64,000 bases of DNA from Myxococcales bacterium (GTDB lineage: Bacteria > Myxococcota_A > Polyangia > Nannocystales > Nannocystaceae), in assembly GCA_020633335.1 (NCBI GenBank), contig JACKDU010000012.1, positions 186,001 to 250,000 on the forward strand, given 5' to 3'. The notes under the pieces were generated by a model. The model was not told the DNA's origin, ran no database searches, and saw only the letters and a program-made list of their open reading frames with translations. Positions 52,823-62,315 of this stretch are shown here, piece by piece (position 1 is the stretch's first letter; each line of letters begins with the position of its first letter). Position numbers and translations under genes: made by a program.

Positions 52823-54652
52823 CTAGGGTCGACTCTCCGCTCGGCCGGCGTCGATTCGAAAGACCACCCGCGCCGGCCCGACGCTGCGAAAGCGACCCTC
52901 GGCCTCGCGGCGCAGGCACGCGCGGGCTTGGCGAGCGCCGCCGCGGACCATCGCCGCCGGGGCCTTGCCGGTGGTGTCGACGCGGACGTCGATCGCCGCG
53001 TGCTCGCTGCCGAGCGTCGCCCGGCAGGCTTCGAGGACCCGCGCCGCTCGCTCGCGGAGCTCGGCCTCGCGCTCGGCGGGGTTCGTCGGCGGGGGCGCGA
53101 CGGGCCGCGGCCTCGGCTGCTGGAGCGCGGCGAGCCGGCGCTCGACCTCGTCGGGCTCGTTGTCCCACGCGAGGCGCTCGCGCTGGATGGCCGCCCAGGG
53201 GCCCTTGGGGCCGTAGTCGCGGGCGAGGCGATCGTCGAGGGCGCGCGCCTCGTCCGGCGTCGGCGCGAGGGCGATCAGGAGCATGAGCACCTCCGGGGCC
53301 TCGGCCGCCTCCGGGTATTCGGCGAGGAGGAGGGCGCCGACGCGGCGCGCCTGGTCGCGGTCGAGGCGCTCGAGCGCGCTCTCCATCGACGCGAGGGCGA
53401 GGGGGCCGAGGAACGCGAGCGGGACCTCGGTGTTCGCGGGGGCGTACGCGAGCGCCGCCATCGCCTCGGCGAGGTCATCCGCGCACATCCAGGGGTCGGG
53501 GTCGAGGCGAAAGGTCGCGGCGCTCTCGCGGGCGCAGCGGGCCGCGTCGGCCTGCGCGAGCGCGTAGGCGCCGCGCTCCACGCGGGCGTGGGCGAGGCCG
53601 GCGAGGGTGTCGGCGATCCGCCAGCGCAGGCGGTCGTCCTCGGGCTTCGGCGAGGGCAGGCGGCGATCGAGGCGGGCGAGGAGATCGACGCGGAGGCGCT
53701 CGCGCTCCTGGGCGTCATCGCTGGTGTCGGCGAGCTTGACCAGAGTGTCGATCGCCAGCGCGGGATCGCGGGTGAGCTGGAGGGCGAGCTCGAGCGCCGC
53801 CCGGAACTCGGGCGTGCGCCCGGAGAGGAGCGAGGCGCGACGCTCGGCCGCCCGCGCCCGGATCTCGCGGTCGACCGAGGCGTCGTCGATCACCCGTGCG
53901 AGGAGGGCGAGCGGTCGCGCTGTGTCGCCGGGCTGATGAGGGTAGGGGAGCGCCCGCTCGATCAGGTAGGCGAGGAGGAGCGCCTCGCCGCCGCTCGGTG
54001 ACGCGAGCCCCTCGAGCGCCCGCTGGAGCGTCATGGCGGCCTCCTGCGCCTCGGCCTCGGCGGCGTCGCGGGCCGCGGCTGCCTCAGCGGCCGCGCGCTC
54101 GATGCAGCGTCGACCGCCCCAGGCCGCGGGCGGCTCGACCGAGCGGGCGTAGCGGGCCCGCGTGTCGAGGAGGTAGGCGCCGCGCATGTGCTCGAGGTAG
54201 CGCTCGCGGACGGCGAGCCAGGCGGCGAAGGGGGCCTCGATCTCGGGCCGCAGCGCGCCCGCGACCCACCTGGCCTCAAGGCCCTGCCAGCCGAGGCCGA
54301 AGCCGCCGCCGCCCTTCATATAGGGCCCGTGCCGCGGCGGCGGGAGCACGCCGAGGTCGACGCGTGGCGGTCTCGCGGCCGTCTTCGGGCGCGCCTCCTC
54401 GCGGCGAAAGACCCGGTCCAGGGCGATCGTCCGGGTGTCGGGGTGCCGCTCCGCGGGCTCGAGCGCCGCGTAGTCGACGGCCGGGCAGGGCGGGCCGATG
54501 TCGGGCGCGGGCGCGGGCTCGGGCTCGGGCTCCGGCGTCGCAGCCTTCGTCTCCACCGCCGGCGTAGCGATCGAGGGGGGCGTCGGCGGCGACTCGGCGC
54601 GCGCGCAGCCCAGCAGGAGCGCGAGGAGCCACGGCGTTCGAGGGGAGCGCAC
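52823..54652 (-). CDS. Large lipoprotein with helical repeats and AgmX/PglI-like C-terminus
   Basis: 609 residues. A short signal ends LLALLLGC. A Pro/Glu/Ala linker (EPEPEPAPAPD) follows, then helices with TPR-like spacing over most of the protein (SPSGGEALLLAYLIERAL, RDPALAIDTLVKLADTS, RIADTLAGLAHARVERGAY). The final ~80 residues (RVLEACRATLGSEHAAIDVRVDTTGKAP, ARACLRREAEGRFRSVGPARVVFRID) resemble the AgmX/PglI C-terminal domain frequent in myxobacterial envelope proteins, with the paired cysteines. Likely anchored in the outer membrane facing the periplasm. Confidence 0.75.
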   Translation of the reverse strand: MRSPRTPWLLALLLGCARAESPPTPPSIATPAVETKAATPEPEPEPAPAPDIGPPCPAVDYAALEPAERHPDTRTIALDRVFRREEARPKTAARPPRVDLGVLPPPRHGPYMKGGGGFGLGWQGLEARWVAGALRPEIEAPFAAWLAVRERYLEHMRGAYLLDTRARYARSVEPPAAWGGRRCIERAAAEAAAARDAAEAEAQEAAMTLQRALEGLASPSGGEALLLAYLIERALPYPHQPGDTARPLALLARVIDDASVDREIRARAAERRASLLSGRTPEFRAALELALQLTRDPALAIDTLVKLADTSDDAQERERLRVDLLARLDRRLPSPKPEDDRLRWRIADTLAGLAHARVERGAYALAQADAARCARESAATFRLDPDPWMCADDLAEAMAALAYAPANTEVPLAFLGPLALASMESALERLDRDQARRVGALLLAEYPEAAEAPEVLMLLIALAPTPDEARALDDRLARDYGPKGPWAAIQRERLAWDNEPDEVERRLAALQQPRPRPVAPPPTNPAEREAELRERAARVLEACRATLGSEHAAIDVRVDTTGKAPAAMVRGGARQARACLRREAEGRFRSVGPARVVFRIDAGRAESRP

Positions 54653-54742
54653 GAAGTGAGACTACGACGCCGCGACGGTCGAGCCCACCCCCGCGATCGG
54701 TCGCGCCCTCCGGGCGCGGGGACGCTCCGCGCGGCGTGCTCG

Positions 54743-57196
54743 CTAGATCTCGACCCGCACCCCGAGGAGCGGCAGGATCGGCAGGCCGATCCGCTGCACC
54801 GGTCGGCTGTAGTCGATGTTGTAGACGTAGGCCTCGGTGTTCTGGTGGTTGAGCACGTTGAGGACGTCGAGGTAGGCGGTGACGATCGTCCGCTTGCGGA
54901 TCCACCGCTTGTCGACCCGGAGGTCGAGCTGCTGGAAGAGCGGGAAGCGAGCGCTGAGCGGGAAGCCGAAGATCGGCTCGAACTCGTCGGGTGGCAGGTA
55001 CCCGGCCGGGCTCCCGCCGACGGCGCCGACCACCGGCGTGTAGGGGAGGCCCGAGCTCAGGCGGAAGCGGCCGCCGACCTGCCAGTCGCGGGGGAGGCGG
55101 GCGCTCAGCACCGCGACCAGGTTGTGCTGTTGATCGAAGAGGCCGGTGTCGTAGATGGTGCCGCCGTCGCTCGTCCGGTACGCCTGCTGCGCCCAGAGGA
55201 GCGTGTAGGCGACCCAGCCGTAGAGGCGCCGGGTGAGTCGCTTGCGGACGATGAATTCGCCGCCGAAGGCCCGCTCGCTCGGGTTGTCGGTGCCCCGCTG
55301 CGGCCGGTAGGGATCGTAGAGCTCGCGGAAGAAGCCGTGCGCCTCGATCTCGACGCCCTCCGCGAGGTGGAGGGCCGCGCCGGCGGTCGCGTGGAGGGCC
55401 TGCGCCATCCGAATGTTGCCCTCGTAGCGCTCGAGCGTCGGGTCGTAGTTGTTGACGATCTGATCCGGGAGGACGAGGCGGGTCCCGTAGAAGTAGTTGT
55501 TGGAGAGGGCGCCGCCGCTGACGCCGGTGACGCCGACCCAGGGCTGCGCGTAGAGGCCGACGCCGCCGCTCAGGATCCAGCGCTCGCCGAGCTCCTGGCG
55601 GACGCGGAGGCGGGGATCGACCGCGAAGCCGTTGGTCCCCTCGGCGGTGAGCGCCGAGAAGCGGGTGCCGGCGGCGAGCATGAGGCCGCGGCGGCGGAGC
55701 ACGGCCTCGCCGTAGAGGCCGAGGTAGACGTGGTCCATCGAGGTCGTGTTCGAGGTCCCGGCGGCGCCGTTGACCACCTGGCCGAAGGAGCTCTCGGGCT
55801 CGTCGCGGACCTCGCCGGTCTGGCGGCCGAGCTCCGCGTCGGCGCCGAGGGTCAGGGTCAGGGTCTCGGTGAGCGCGTGATCGAGCTGGGCGCGGAGCGT
55901 CGACACCAGCGAGCGCCGCGGGGCGGGTTCGAAGTCGGGGTTGGTCTCGACCACCACGCGGTTGGTGTCGACGCGGAGCGCCGGCGTCAGGAGCACGGCG
56001 GTGTCGCCGAGCTTCGCGCGGTAGGCGAGGTCGACGCGGTGGAACGAGATCCGCGGCTCGAAGAGCGACTTGCGGCTCGAGAGCGGGTCTCGCTCGCTCT
56101 TGGGCGACTCCTTGAACGCGAGGCGATCGCCGGCGCCGATGAAGCCGACGTGGAGGCTGCGGCCGCGGCCGAGGGGGCGATCGTAGAAGGCCTGGTAGTC
56201 GTAGTAGGTCGGGACGATGCTCACGCTCCAGGGGTTGACCAGGCCGACGACCCGGAGCGGCAGGTCGAGGTGGGCTCGCCGGGCGGCGACCAGGAACGTC
56301 CCCTTGCCGACCGGCCCCTCAGCCTGCCCGCCGACGCCGCCGAGGTCGAGGTAGCCCTCGCCGTGGTAGGCGTCGCGCCGACCCGCCCGCGGGGTGATCG
56401 CGACCATGCCGCCGCTCGCGTTGCCGAAGGCCGGCGCGAAGTTGCTGGGGGCGAAGGTCATCGTGTCGATCGCCCCCGGCGGGAGCACCGACGCGAGGCC
56501 GCTGAGGTGGAAGGCGATCGGCACGGGGTGATCGCCGACGTAGACCAGCGACTGCCGCGGGCTCGCCCCGCGGAGGACCAGGAGGCCGGCGCCGAAGGGC
56601 GAGCGGGCGACCCCGGGGAGGCTCTGGAGCGCCCGCAGCGGGTCCCCCTGGCTCCCGGGCAAGGTGCGGATCTCCTCGCGGCTGAGCTGGCGCTCGACCG
56701 GCGCGGGCCCGGCGATCGTCGGCTTCTGGCGGCGCTCGACGACGGTGGTCCGGTAGGGCGAGCTCGCCTCGGGGCGGAGGTAGAGGCGGAGGCCGCGGGC
56801 GGGGATCTTCGCGGGGTCGACGATCCAGCGGGTGCGGAGGTGCCCGGGGGTGACGACCTCGAGGGCGAGGAGGCCGCCCGCGGGGAGCTCGTCGAGCGCG
56901 AAGGCGCCGGCGTCGTCGGTCTCGATCCGGCGCACCCAGGGGGGCTCCGCGGCCGGCGGTTCGGGGTCGTGGAGCTCCCCCGGGCGGGCGCCGGCGGGGG
57001 CGGGGTAGGCGAAGAGCGCGACCCCGGCGAGGGGCGCCCGGTCGCCGGCCCGGCGGAGGAGGCCGTGGACGCGCGTTCTATTGCTGGTCGAAGAGACAGG
57101 TGACTCGCTCGCCGGGGTCGGGTCGCCGGCGAGCGCCTCGGTGGGGCCGAGGGGCGCGGCGAGGAGGGCGAGGATCGCCGCGAGGCGGGCGCTCAA
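54743..57196 (-). CDS. TonB-dependent outer membrane receptor
   Basis: About 817 residues from a TTG at 57196 that overlaps the upstream lipoprotein stop as TTGA; starting there gives a clean signal peptide (ARLAAILALLAAPLGPTEALA). Residues ~40-140 form a carboxypeptidase-regulatory-like domain. The plug domain follows (SREEIRTLPGSQGDPLRALQ, LVLRGASPRQSLVYVGDHPVP, GGMVAITP), then a barrel with many amphipathic strands ending in LGVRVEI. The missing terminal aromatic is unusual but not exceptional. It is co-transcribed with a lipoprotein, reminiscent of Sus-like pairs, though the lipoprotein is not SusD-like. Substrate unknown. Confidence 0.9.
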   Translation of the reverse strand: MSARLAAILALLAAPLGPTEALAGDPTPASESPVSSTSNRTRVHGLLRRAGDRAPLAGVALFAYPAPAGARPGELHDPEPPAAEPPWVRRIETDDAGAFALDELPAGGLLALEVVTPGHLRTRWIVDPAKIPARGLRLYLRPEASSPYRTTVVERRQKPTIAGPAPVERQLSREEIRTLPGSQGDPLRALQSLPGVARSPFGAGLLVLRGASPRQSLVYVGDHPVPIAFHLSGLASVLPPGAIDTMTFAPSNFAPAFGNASGGMVAITPRAGRRDAYHGEGYLDLGGVGGQAEGPVGKGTFLVAARRAHLDLPLRVVGLVNPWSVSIVPTYYDYQAFYDRPLGRGRSLHVGFIGAGDRLAFKESPKSERDPLSSRKSLFEPRISFHRVDLAYRAKLGDTAVLLTPALRVDTNRVVVETNPDFEPAPRRSLVSTLRAQLDHALTETLTLTLGADAELGRQTGEVRDEPESSFGQVVNGAAGTSNTTSMDHVYLGLYGEAVLRRRGLMLAAGTRFSALTAEGTNGFAVDPRLRVRQELGERWILSGGVGLYAQPWVGVTGVSGGALSNNYFYGTRLVLPDQIVNNYDPTLERYEGNIRMAQALHATAGAALHLAEGVEIEAHGFFRELYDPYRPQRGTDNPSERAFGGEFIVRKRLTRRLYGWVAYTLLWAQQAYRTSDGGTIYDTGLFDQQHNLVAVLSARLPRDWQVGGRFRLSSGLPYTPVVGAVGGSPAGYLPPDEFEPIFGFPLSARFPLFQQLDLRVDKRWIRKRTIVTAYLDVLNVLNHQNTEAYVYNIDYSRPVQRIGLPILPLLGVRVEI

Positions 57197-58188
57197 GGCT
57201 CCGCGGCCTCGGGGGTGACGACGTGGAGGCTGACGAGGCGCCCGTCCTTGGGGCTGCTCCACCACGGATTCGCGCGGGCGTAGAGCCAGTAGTCGTGGCC
57301 ACGCGCCGGGGCGGCGATCTCCACGCTCGTCGCGTACTCCAGCCATGCGCGGGGGGCGGGGGTGATCGCCGTGTCCGTCGCCCACCACACGGCGTCGAAG
57401 TCGCGCCCGTCAAGCTCATCCGCGTCGACCGCGAGGGTCGCCGTGATCGTCTCGCCGGGTGCGGTCATCACGACGTCACCGTCGTCGGCGCGGAGCTCCC
57501 GCTCTCCGCCCTCGCCGCGGAGAGCGAGGTCGATCCACGCCGTCGAGAGGTTGTAGCGGTTGGGGTAGGTCGACTCGCTCTCCTCGCCCCGGAGCGCGGC
57601 GACCTTGTCCGACGGGCCGTAGTCCAGCGTGAAACCGTCCATGTGGCAGCCGGCGAGCTCCTGATTGCCGCGGACGGCGAGGCCGCGGAAGCAGGCCTCG
57701 CTCCCCGGGCCCTCGTCGCGGCTGATGACGAGGTAGACATAGACGACGACGGCGCTCCCAGCCGGGGGCAGCGGAGGCAGCATCACGGTGTCGCCGTCGA
57801 TCCGGCATGTCGTCGCGCTGGCGTACTCGTAGTCGGCGCAGGGCGGGAGGTCGTCGCCCAGATAGCCAGGGAAGACCGGGAACGCGGAGCGCACGAGGAT
57901 CGGCGACGCGCTCGGGGTGATCGGCCCCTCCGGTCCGACGATCGTCGCTCGAACCTGCACCCGATCACCCGGGAGGCCGTCACGCCGGGTCCGCCCCGGC
58001 GGATCCTCGCTCAGCGGGGTCGAGTAGGGCCCGGTCTCGACGACCGCCATCTCGATCACCAGGAGGCGCGGCGACTCGATGAGCCAGTCGGGCGGCGGGG
58101 CGTCGAGGCAGCCGGCGAGCGCGCAGAGGCTGAGCGTCAGAGCGCACGTCGCGGCGCTCGCGGGGCGTCGAGGCGGGTCTGCGCGCAT
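57193..58188 (-). CDS. Lipoprotein paired with the TonB-dependent receptor
   Basis: 331 residues. Signal ends LCALAGC (Cys27). The mature protein has a beta-sandwich look with strands such as LLVIEMAVVETGPYS, RVQVRATIVGPEGPI, AVVVYVYLVISRD and SVEIAAPARGHDYWLYARANPWW, and scattered disulfide candidates (PPCADYEYASATTCR, EACFRGL, AGCHMDG). Its TGA overlaps the receptor start, so the two are translationally coupled. I infer a surface lipoprotein that captures or presents substrate to the receptor. Family not recognised. Confidence 0.78.
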   Translation of the reverse strand: MRADPPRRPASAATCALTLSLCALAGCLDAPPPDWLIESPRLLVIEMAVVETGPYSTPLSEDPPGRTRRDGLPGDRVQVRATIVGPEGPITPSASPILVRSAFPVFPGYLGDDLPPCADYEYASATTCRIDGDTVMLPPLPPAGSAVVVYVYLVISRDEGPGSEACFRGLAVRGNQELAGCHMDGFTLDYGPSDKVAALRGEESESTYPNRYNLSTAWIDLALRGEGGERELRADDGDVVMTAPGETITATLAVDADELDGRDFDAVWWATDTAITPAPRAWLEYATSVEIAAPARGHDYWLYARANPWWSSPKDGRLVSLHVVTPEAAEP

Positions 58189-58271
58189 CAGCGCGAGCCT
58201 AGGTCAGGCGCGGGGACGACCGCAAGCGCCGGCGATCCGGGCTTGGCGGATGAGTCGGGTCCCGGAGGAGA

Positions 58272-58287
58272 CATGTCTCTTGGGACA
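58272..58287. promoter_or_regulatory. Near-palindromic 16-bp element between divergent lipoprotein genes
   Basis: CATGTCTCTTGGGACA, the reverse complement of TGTCCCAAGAGACATG, lies in the 220-nt divergent gap and is followed by an AT-rich ttatgac. It belongs to the recurring word described in the findings, and its dyad form would suit an operator. No factor is known. Confidence 0.35.
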
Positions 58288-58408
58288 TTATGACACCGGG
58301 CGAGCGCAGGCGCGGACCGGAGGCCGGGCGGCGCCCGGGCGCGCGAGCGCGCACGCACGAGATCGCCCCGCGTTGCCAGGAGGCGCTCGCACGTGCTTGG
58401 ATCCTCCG

Positions 58409-58786
58409 ATGGCCCCGCCCTCGCGCCCCCTCCTCCGCTTCGCGGTCGGCACGACCCTGCTGGTCCCCGCGCTCGGCTGCACCAACGCAGGGGGCGAGCG
58501 CCCGCCGGAGATCAACACGCCGGCCCCGGAGAGCCCCGAGGACGGCGATCCGAAGCCGGCCGAGGGCGGCGAGTCGGCGGCGCCCGAGAGCCCGGCGAAG
58601 GAGGAGCCGATCGCGATCAACACGCCGGCGCCGGAGGGGAGCGACGAGCCGACGCCGGCGCCCGAGGGGAGTGACGAGCCGACGCCGGAGCGCGTGGACC
58701 CGCCGCGGACCAACACGCCGAGGCCGAAGCCCGAGCCGACGCGGCCGCCGCGGATCAACACGCCGAAGCCGGATCCCGAGCTCTAG
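58409..58786 (+). CDS. Short Pro-rich lipoprotein with INTP repeats
   Basis: 125 residues from the ATG at 58409. Signal ends TLLVPALGC (Cys24). The mature protein is wholly low-complexity: EINTPAPESPEDG, AINTPAPEGSDEPTPAPEG, RTNTPRPKPEP and RINTPKPDPEL give four spaced x-NTP-x-P repeats in an acidic then basic Pro-rich background. It probably extends as a spacer in the periplasm or at the surface. No domain recognised. Confidence 0.68.
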   Translation: MAPPSRPLLRFAVGTTLLVPALGCTNAGGERPPEINTPAPESPEDGDPKPAEGGESAAPESPAKEEPIAINTPAPEGSDEPTPAPEGSDEPTPERVDPPRTNTPRPKPEPTRPPRINTPKPDPEL

Positions 58787-58818
58787 CCGCGCCGCCCGAG
58801 CCGAGCGAGGCGCCGCCC

Positions 58819-59673
58819 TCACTCCGGCAGGTGCGGCACGTAGCGGAGATCCGAGAGCGGCACCGGGATCGCCGAGAAGGGGTGCTCGTAGTCGACGCTG
58901 GCGAAGAGGCCGACCGAGCGGCGCTCGGCGTAGCTCGGCAGCCGTCCGCCGTAGACCGCGGTCGGATCGAGGTGGTACCAGCGGTCGCTGAGGTAGACGC
59001 CGACGAAGACGTGGGAGGCGGTCGGCGGCGCGCCGTTCTCGGTGTGGTGGCCGCTGGCGATCGTCACGTGCCAGCGCGGCAGCACCCGGCCGAGGAGGGT
59101 GGCGAAGAGGTGGGCCTTGGTGAAGCAGGCCGACCAGACCAGCTCGCCGTGGGCCGCGTAGTAGGCCGCGAATTCGCCGATCGAGGGCCAGCGATCGGCG
59201 CTCGTGATCCCGGAGTAGGCGTCGCCGTCGACCCGCACGTGGGCGCCGAGCCAATTCCACACGGCCGCGATCCGCCCCCAGATCTCCTCCTGAGTCCGCG
59301 GCCACGCGGTCGGCACCCCGAGGGCGGCGACCAGAGCCTGGACCGCCGGCGAATTATCCTCGTAGTTGTGGAAGTAGTAGTCGGGCTTGTCGGTCTGCGC
59401 CGGGGTCCCGACCCGCACCCAGAAATTCCAGTGGCGGAGGTAGGTGATCGCGCCCTCGTGCTTGGTCACCATGCCGATCATCTCCGGGTGGGTCGCCCCC
59501 GGGGTCGGCGCGGGCAGGGGCATCGGCGTCGGCATCGGCATCGGCCGCGGGGCGAGCTCGCGCGCCGGCAGCATCGTCTCGGTCCACACGTGGTAGGTGT
59601 GGATCGGCGCCTCCTTCATCCCGGGGAGGCGGCGGATCATCGGGGCGACGGTGCGGGCTCGCTTCTTCGGCAT
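58819..59673 (-). CDS. Transglutaminase-like cysteine hydrolase fold protein
   Basis: 284 residues, no signal peptide. A Pro-Met repeat (PMPMPTPMPLPAPTP, 44-58) separates a short N-terminus from the main domain. Catalytic-type residues appear in the transglutaminase order: Cys183 in LVWSACFTKAHLFATLL, His221 in TASHVFVGVYLSD and Asp236 in WYHLDPT. Bacterial members act as cysteine proteases, peptide N-glycanase-like or amidases; the sequence does not tell which. It is convergent with the INTP lipoprotein gene. Confidence 0.8.
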   Translation of the reverse strand: MPKKRARTVAPMIRRLPGMKEAPIHTYHVWTETMLPARELAPRPMPMPTPMPLPAPTPGATHPEMIGMVTKHEGAITYLRHWNFWVRVGTPAQTDKPDYYFHNYEDNSPAVQALVAALGVPTAWPRTQEEIWGRIAAVWNWLGAHVRVDGDAYSGITSADRWPSIGEFAAYYAAHGELVWSACFTKAHLFATLLGRVLPRWHVTIASGHHTENGAPPTASHVFVGVYLSDRWYHLDPTAVYGGRLPSYAERRSVGLFASVDYEHPFSAIPVPLSDLRYVPHLPE

Positions 59674-59783
59674 GGGGTCTTCTAGCCCGGCGAGGCCGCG
59701 GGCGGCCGCGCAATCCGTGCTAGCGACCCGGTCCGGCCGCGAGCGCGCGCCGCCGCGCGGCCCTTCCCGCTACCCTGCGGTCG

Positions 59784-61586
59784 ATGCCCCGCTCGCTCGT
59801 CCTCCTCACCGCCAACCCGCGCAAGCTCGCGGAGTGGCGCCGCAACTTCGAGCGCTACGGGATCGCGGTCGAGGCGGCTGACGCCCCCGCGACGCTCGAG
59901 GCGGCGCGGGCGATCCTCGCGGGCTCGACCCCCGAGCGCCGGGTGATCGCGGTCTGCCGCGAATGGAGCGACCTGGTCGAGCGCGGCGGCCGGCGGGTGA
60001 GCGCGCGCGCCGACCTCGAGCTCGTCGACCACCTCACCGAGATCAGGGCCTGGTTCGTCGAGGACGGCGAGGTCCGCGAGGCGACCTACGAGCACCGCGC
60101 CGAGGGCTTCGTCGATCGCTCGGGCGGCGCGGCCGAGGAGGAGGGCGGCTGGTGGGATCCGATCTTCCGCCTGCGCGCGAGCGGCCTGACCTACGGCGAG
60201 ATGCGGGCGCGGGGGCGCAAGCGATCGGCCCGCGACATGGCGATCTCCCGCTTCCTCCTCGATCGGGTCTACTACCGCCGGCGGATCGACCTCGCCGCGA
60301 CGCCGCGCTCGCCGACCCGGACGATCGACTTCGAGGACGACGTCGCCGCCTTCGTCGCCCGTAGCCCCTGGCTCAGCGCCCCCGGCCTCGCCCGCGTCGG
60401 CCTCGATCGCCTCCTCGCCGCGGTGATCGATCAGGGCGTCTTCTTCCGGGCCGCCAAGAACCGCCGCGAGAAGATCTACTGGTGGCCGGGCCTCAACGCC
60501 GGGATCCCTTACACGCCGAAGCGCGACGAGATCCACGAGGCGACCTTCATGATGCACGACTTCGGGCACTTCCTCCTGCCCGACCTGATCTTCAACGGGC
60601 GCGTGAGCGAGGTCGGCCGCCGGGTCTACATCATCCACCGGATGATCTCGGAGGCGGTCACCCTGGTCCTCGCCGACATGGTCTTCGTCGACGCGCTCCG
60701 CCGCGGCGGCGTCGACTACGAGTGGACCCGCCGCCACGCCTACCCGCTCTTCGCGGCGACCGGCGTCGACGTCGGCGGCGGCGACGAGGGGAGGGCGCGC
60801 CTGCGCGAGCTCCTCTCGGCGAACGTCGCCTACTGCCTGCGGGGCGACGACTCTCGCTGGCGCGCGCTCCTTCAGCGGGCGGGCGCGGCCGACGACGCGC
60901 TCGTCGACTACCAGCAGAAATACGCGGCCTACTTCGTCGAGGACCTCCGCTGGACCGCCCGCAACTGGCAGGGGATGGCCGAGCGCGCCGATGACTTCGA
61001 TCGCTGGTGGCGGGACACGGCGCCGCTTCGCGGGCTCACCGAGCTCGGCCTCGAGACGATCGACGACTTCGTCGCCGCGCTCGCCGACGAGGGCGGCGAG
61101 GGGGACCTCGTCGACCGGATCTTCGCCCGCCTCTGGCGGACCCGGATCGAGCCGGCGCTCGCCGGCGCGGTCCCCTCGGTGACCCCGGCGGAGCGCCGCG
61201 AGCGGGCCTTCCTCCGCTACATGATCGGCAACTTCGGGATCTTCGCCGCCCACGACGACGCCGCCGACGCGGCCCTGGTCCGCGACCGCCTCACCCGCTT
61301 CCTGGTCGACCACCGCGGCCGCCTCGACCTCGCGGCGATCGCCCGCGCCCGCGCCTTCTACGAGCGCTTCGTCGACGGCCTCGCCGAGCGCCACCTGGCG
61401 ACCCTCGACGACGCGGAGACCTGGCGCGAGCTCTACCCGCTCGTCGAGCCCTTCTACGTCTTCTACGACGGGCCGGCGGACGCCTACGAGGCGCTGGCGG
61501 ACGCCTCGGCGCGGATCCTCGGGACGCTCCGCGAGCGGCCGCTGCCGCTCTTGCCGATCAGATCCACGCGCCGATCGCCAGCGTGA
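59784..61586 (+). CDS. Ham1-like NTP pyrophosphatase domain fused to an unknown metal-binding-type domain
   Basis: 600 residues. The N-terminal ~175 resemble the Ham1/RdgB non-canonical purine NTP pyrophosphatase: LLTANPRKLAEWRRNFERYGI at the start and EGGWWDPIFRLRASGLTYGEMRARGRKRSARDMA near 119-153 match the usual start and the FGYDPxF...TxAEm...K...SHRxxA block, though SHR is changed to SAR. The central DDSGL part is not obvious, so activity may be altered. Residues ~180-600 are a helical domain I cannot place, with HEATFMMHDFGHF (His251, Glu252, His258, Asp259, His262) and YIIHRMISEAVTLVLADM (His285, Glu290), suggestive of a metal site. The fusion is unusual; its end overlaps the convergent barrel gene by 29 nt. 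Confidence 0.75.
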   Translation: MPRSLVLLTANPRKLAEWRRNFERYGIAVEAADAPATLEAARAILAGSTPERRVIAVCREWSDLVERGGRRVSARADLELVDHLTEIRAWFVEDGEVREATYEHRAEGFVDRSGGAAEEEGGWWDPIFRLRASGLTYGEMRARGRKRSARDMAISRFLLDRVYYRRRIDLAATPRSPTRTIDFEDDVAAFVARSPWLSAPGLARVGLDRLLAAVIDQGVFFRAAKNRREKIYWWPGLNAGIPYTPKRDEIHEATFMMHDFGHFLLPDLIFNGRVSEVGRRVYIIHRMISEAVTLVLADMVFVDALRRGGVDYEWTRRHAYPLFAATGVDVGGGDEGRARLRELLSANVAYCLRGDDSRWRALLQRAGAADDALVDYQQKYAAYFVEDLRWTARNWQGMAERADDFDRWWRDTAPLRGLTELGLETIDDFVAALADEGGEGDLVDRIFARLWRTRIEPALAGAVPSVTPAERRERAFLRYMIGNFGIFAAHDDAADAALVRDRLTRFLVDHRGRLDLAAIARARAFYERFVDGLAERHLATLDDAETWRELYPLVEPFYVFYDGPADAYEALADASARILGTLRERPLPLLPIRSTRRSPA

Positions 61587-62223
61587 GGCCGACGCGCTGG
61601 GCGACGCTGCCGTCCCAGGCGACCGAGAGGATGAAGTCGGCGTCGACCTCTGCGCCGATCAGGAGGCGCCCGAGGACGGAGCCCCAGAGACCCCCGCCGA
61701 CGCCGATGTAGCCGCCGTTCTCGTCGCCCGCGGCCCACACGGTGCGGACGATCCGGGTCGAGTCCCAGTGGGAGTAGCCGCCGCGGAGGGTGCCGAAGGC
61801 GAAGACACGATCGCCGGCGTAGCCGAGGCGGAGCTCGGGGCCGACGTGGTAGGTGTGGGTCTTGGTCGTCGGCCCGCGGTAGAGGTCGTAGCCGAAGCGG
61901 AGCCCCGCGGCGATCCCGAGCTGGGCGCCGACGCGGCCGAAGTAGCCGCCGCCGAGCCCCGCCGTCGGGCCGACCTTGGGCTCGTCGTCCGGCCCGAACT
62001 TCTCGCCGACCGGGACGATGACGCCCGCGCTGGCCTGGATGTAGCCGCCGCTGCACTCGGGGGGTCCGTCAGCGCAGCGCTCGGCGGCGGCGAGCGGCGG
62101 CGAGAGGAGGAGCGCCGCCGAGCCGACGGCCAGCGCGATCCCGCCTCGCCGACGCGCGAGGGAGAGAGCCCTTCGGACACAGGGGGACGTGGTTTGCGAC
62201 TTCGCGGTGTAGCCTCGGCTCAC
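61558..62223 (-). CDS. Outer membrane beta-barrel protein
   Basis: 221 residues from a GTG at 62223, preceded by AAGGGG about 12 nt upstream; the start is uncertain. A hydrophobic signal (GGIALAVGSAALLLSPPLAAAE) is followed by alternating strands (SGGYIQASAGVIVPVG, GPTAGLGGGYFG, GAQLGIAAGLRFGYDLY, YHVGPELRLGYAGDRVFAFGTLRGGYSHW, GYIGVGGGLWGSVLG, QRVGLTLAIGAWI) typical of an 8-stranded OmpW/OmpX-sized barrel. Two cysteines (RCADGPPECSGG) lie just after cleavage. Function unknown. Confidence 0.78.
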   Translation of the reverse strand: MSRGYTAKSQTTSPCVRRALSLARRRGGIALAVGSAALLLSPPLAAAERCADGPPECSGGYIQASAGVIVPVGEKFGPDDEPKVGPTAGLGGGYFGRVGAQLGIAAGLRFGYDLYRGPTTKTHTYHVGPELRLGYAGDRVFAFGTLRGGYSHWDSTRIVRTVWAAGDENGGYIGVGGGLWGSVLGRLLIGAEVDADFILSVAWDGSVAQRVGLTLAIGAWI

Positions 62224-62315
62224 CTCGGGATGGTACCCCTTGATCGGACCGCGCTTCAGCGACCGCTGGTCGCAGCCCCTCTCTGCGAGCACTGCAATCT
62301 TCGCGCGGCCACCGC

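Noticed and set aside
57197..57388. Extended N-terminus for the TonB-dependent receptor
   Set aside because: It would overlap the lipoprotein gene by nearly 200 nt with an Arg/Pro-rich segment; the TTG overlapping the TGA gives a clean signal peptide.
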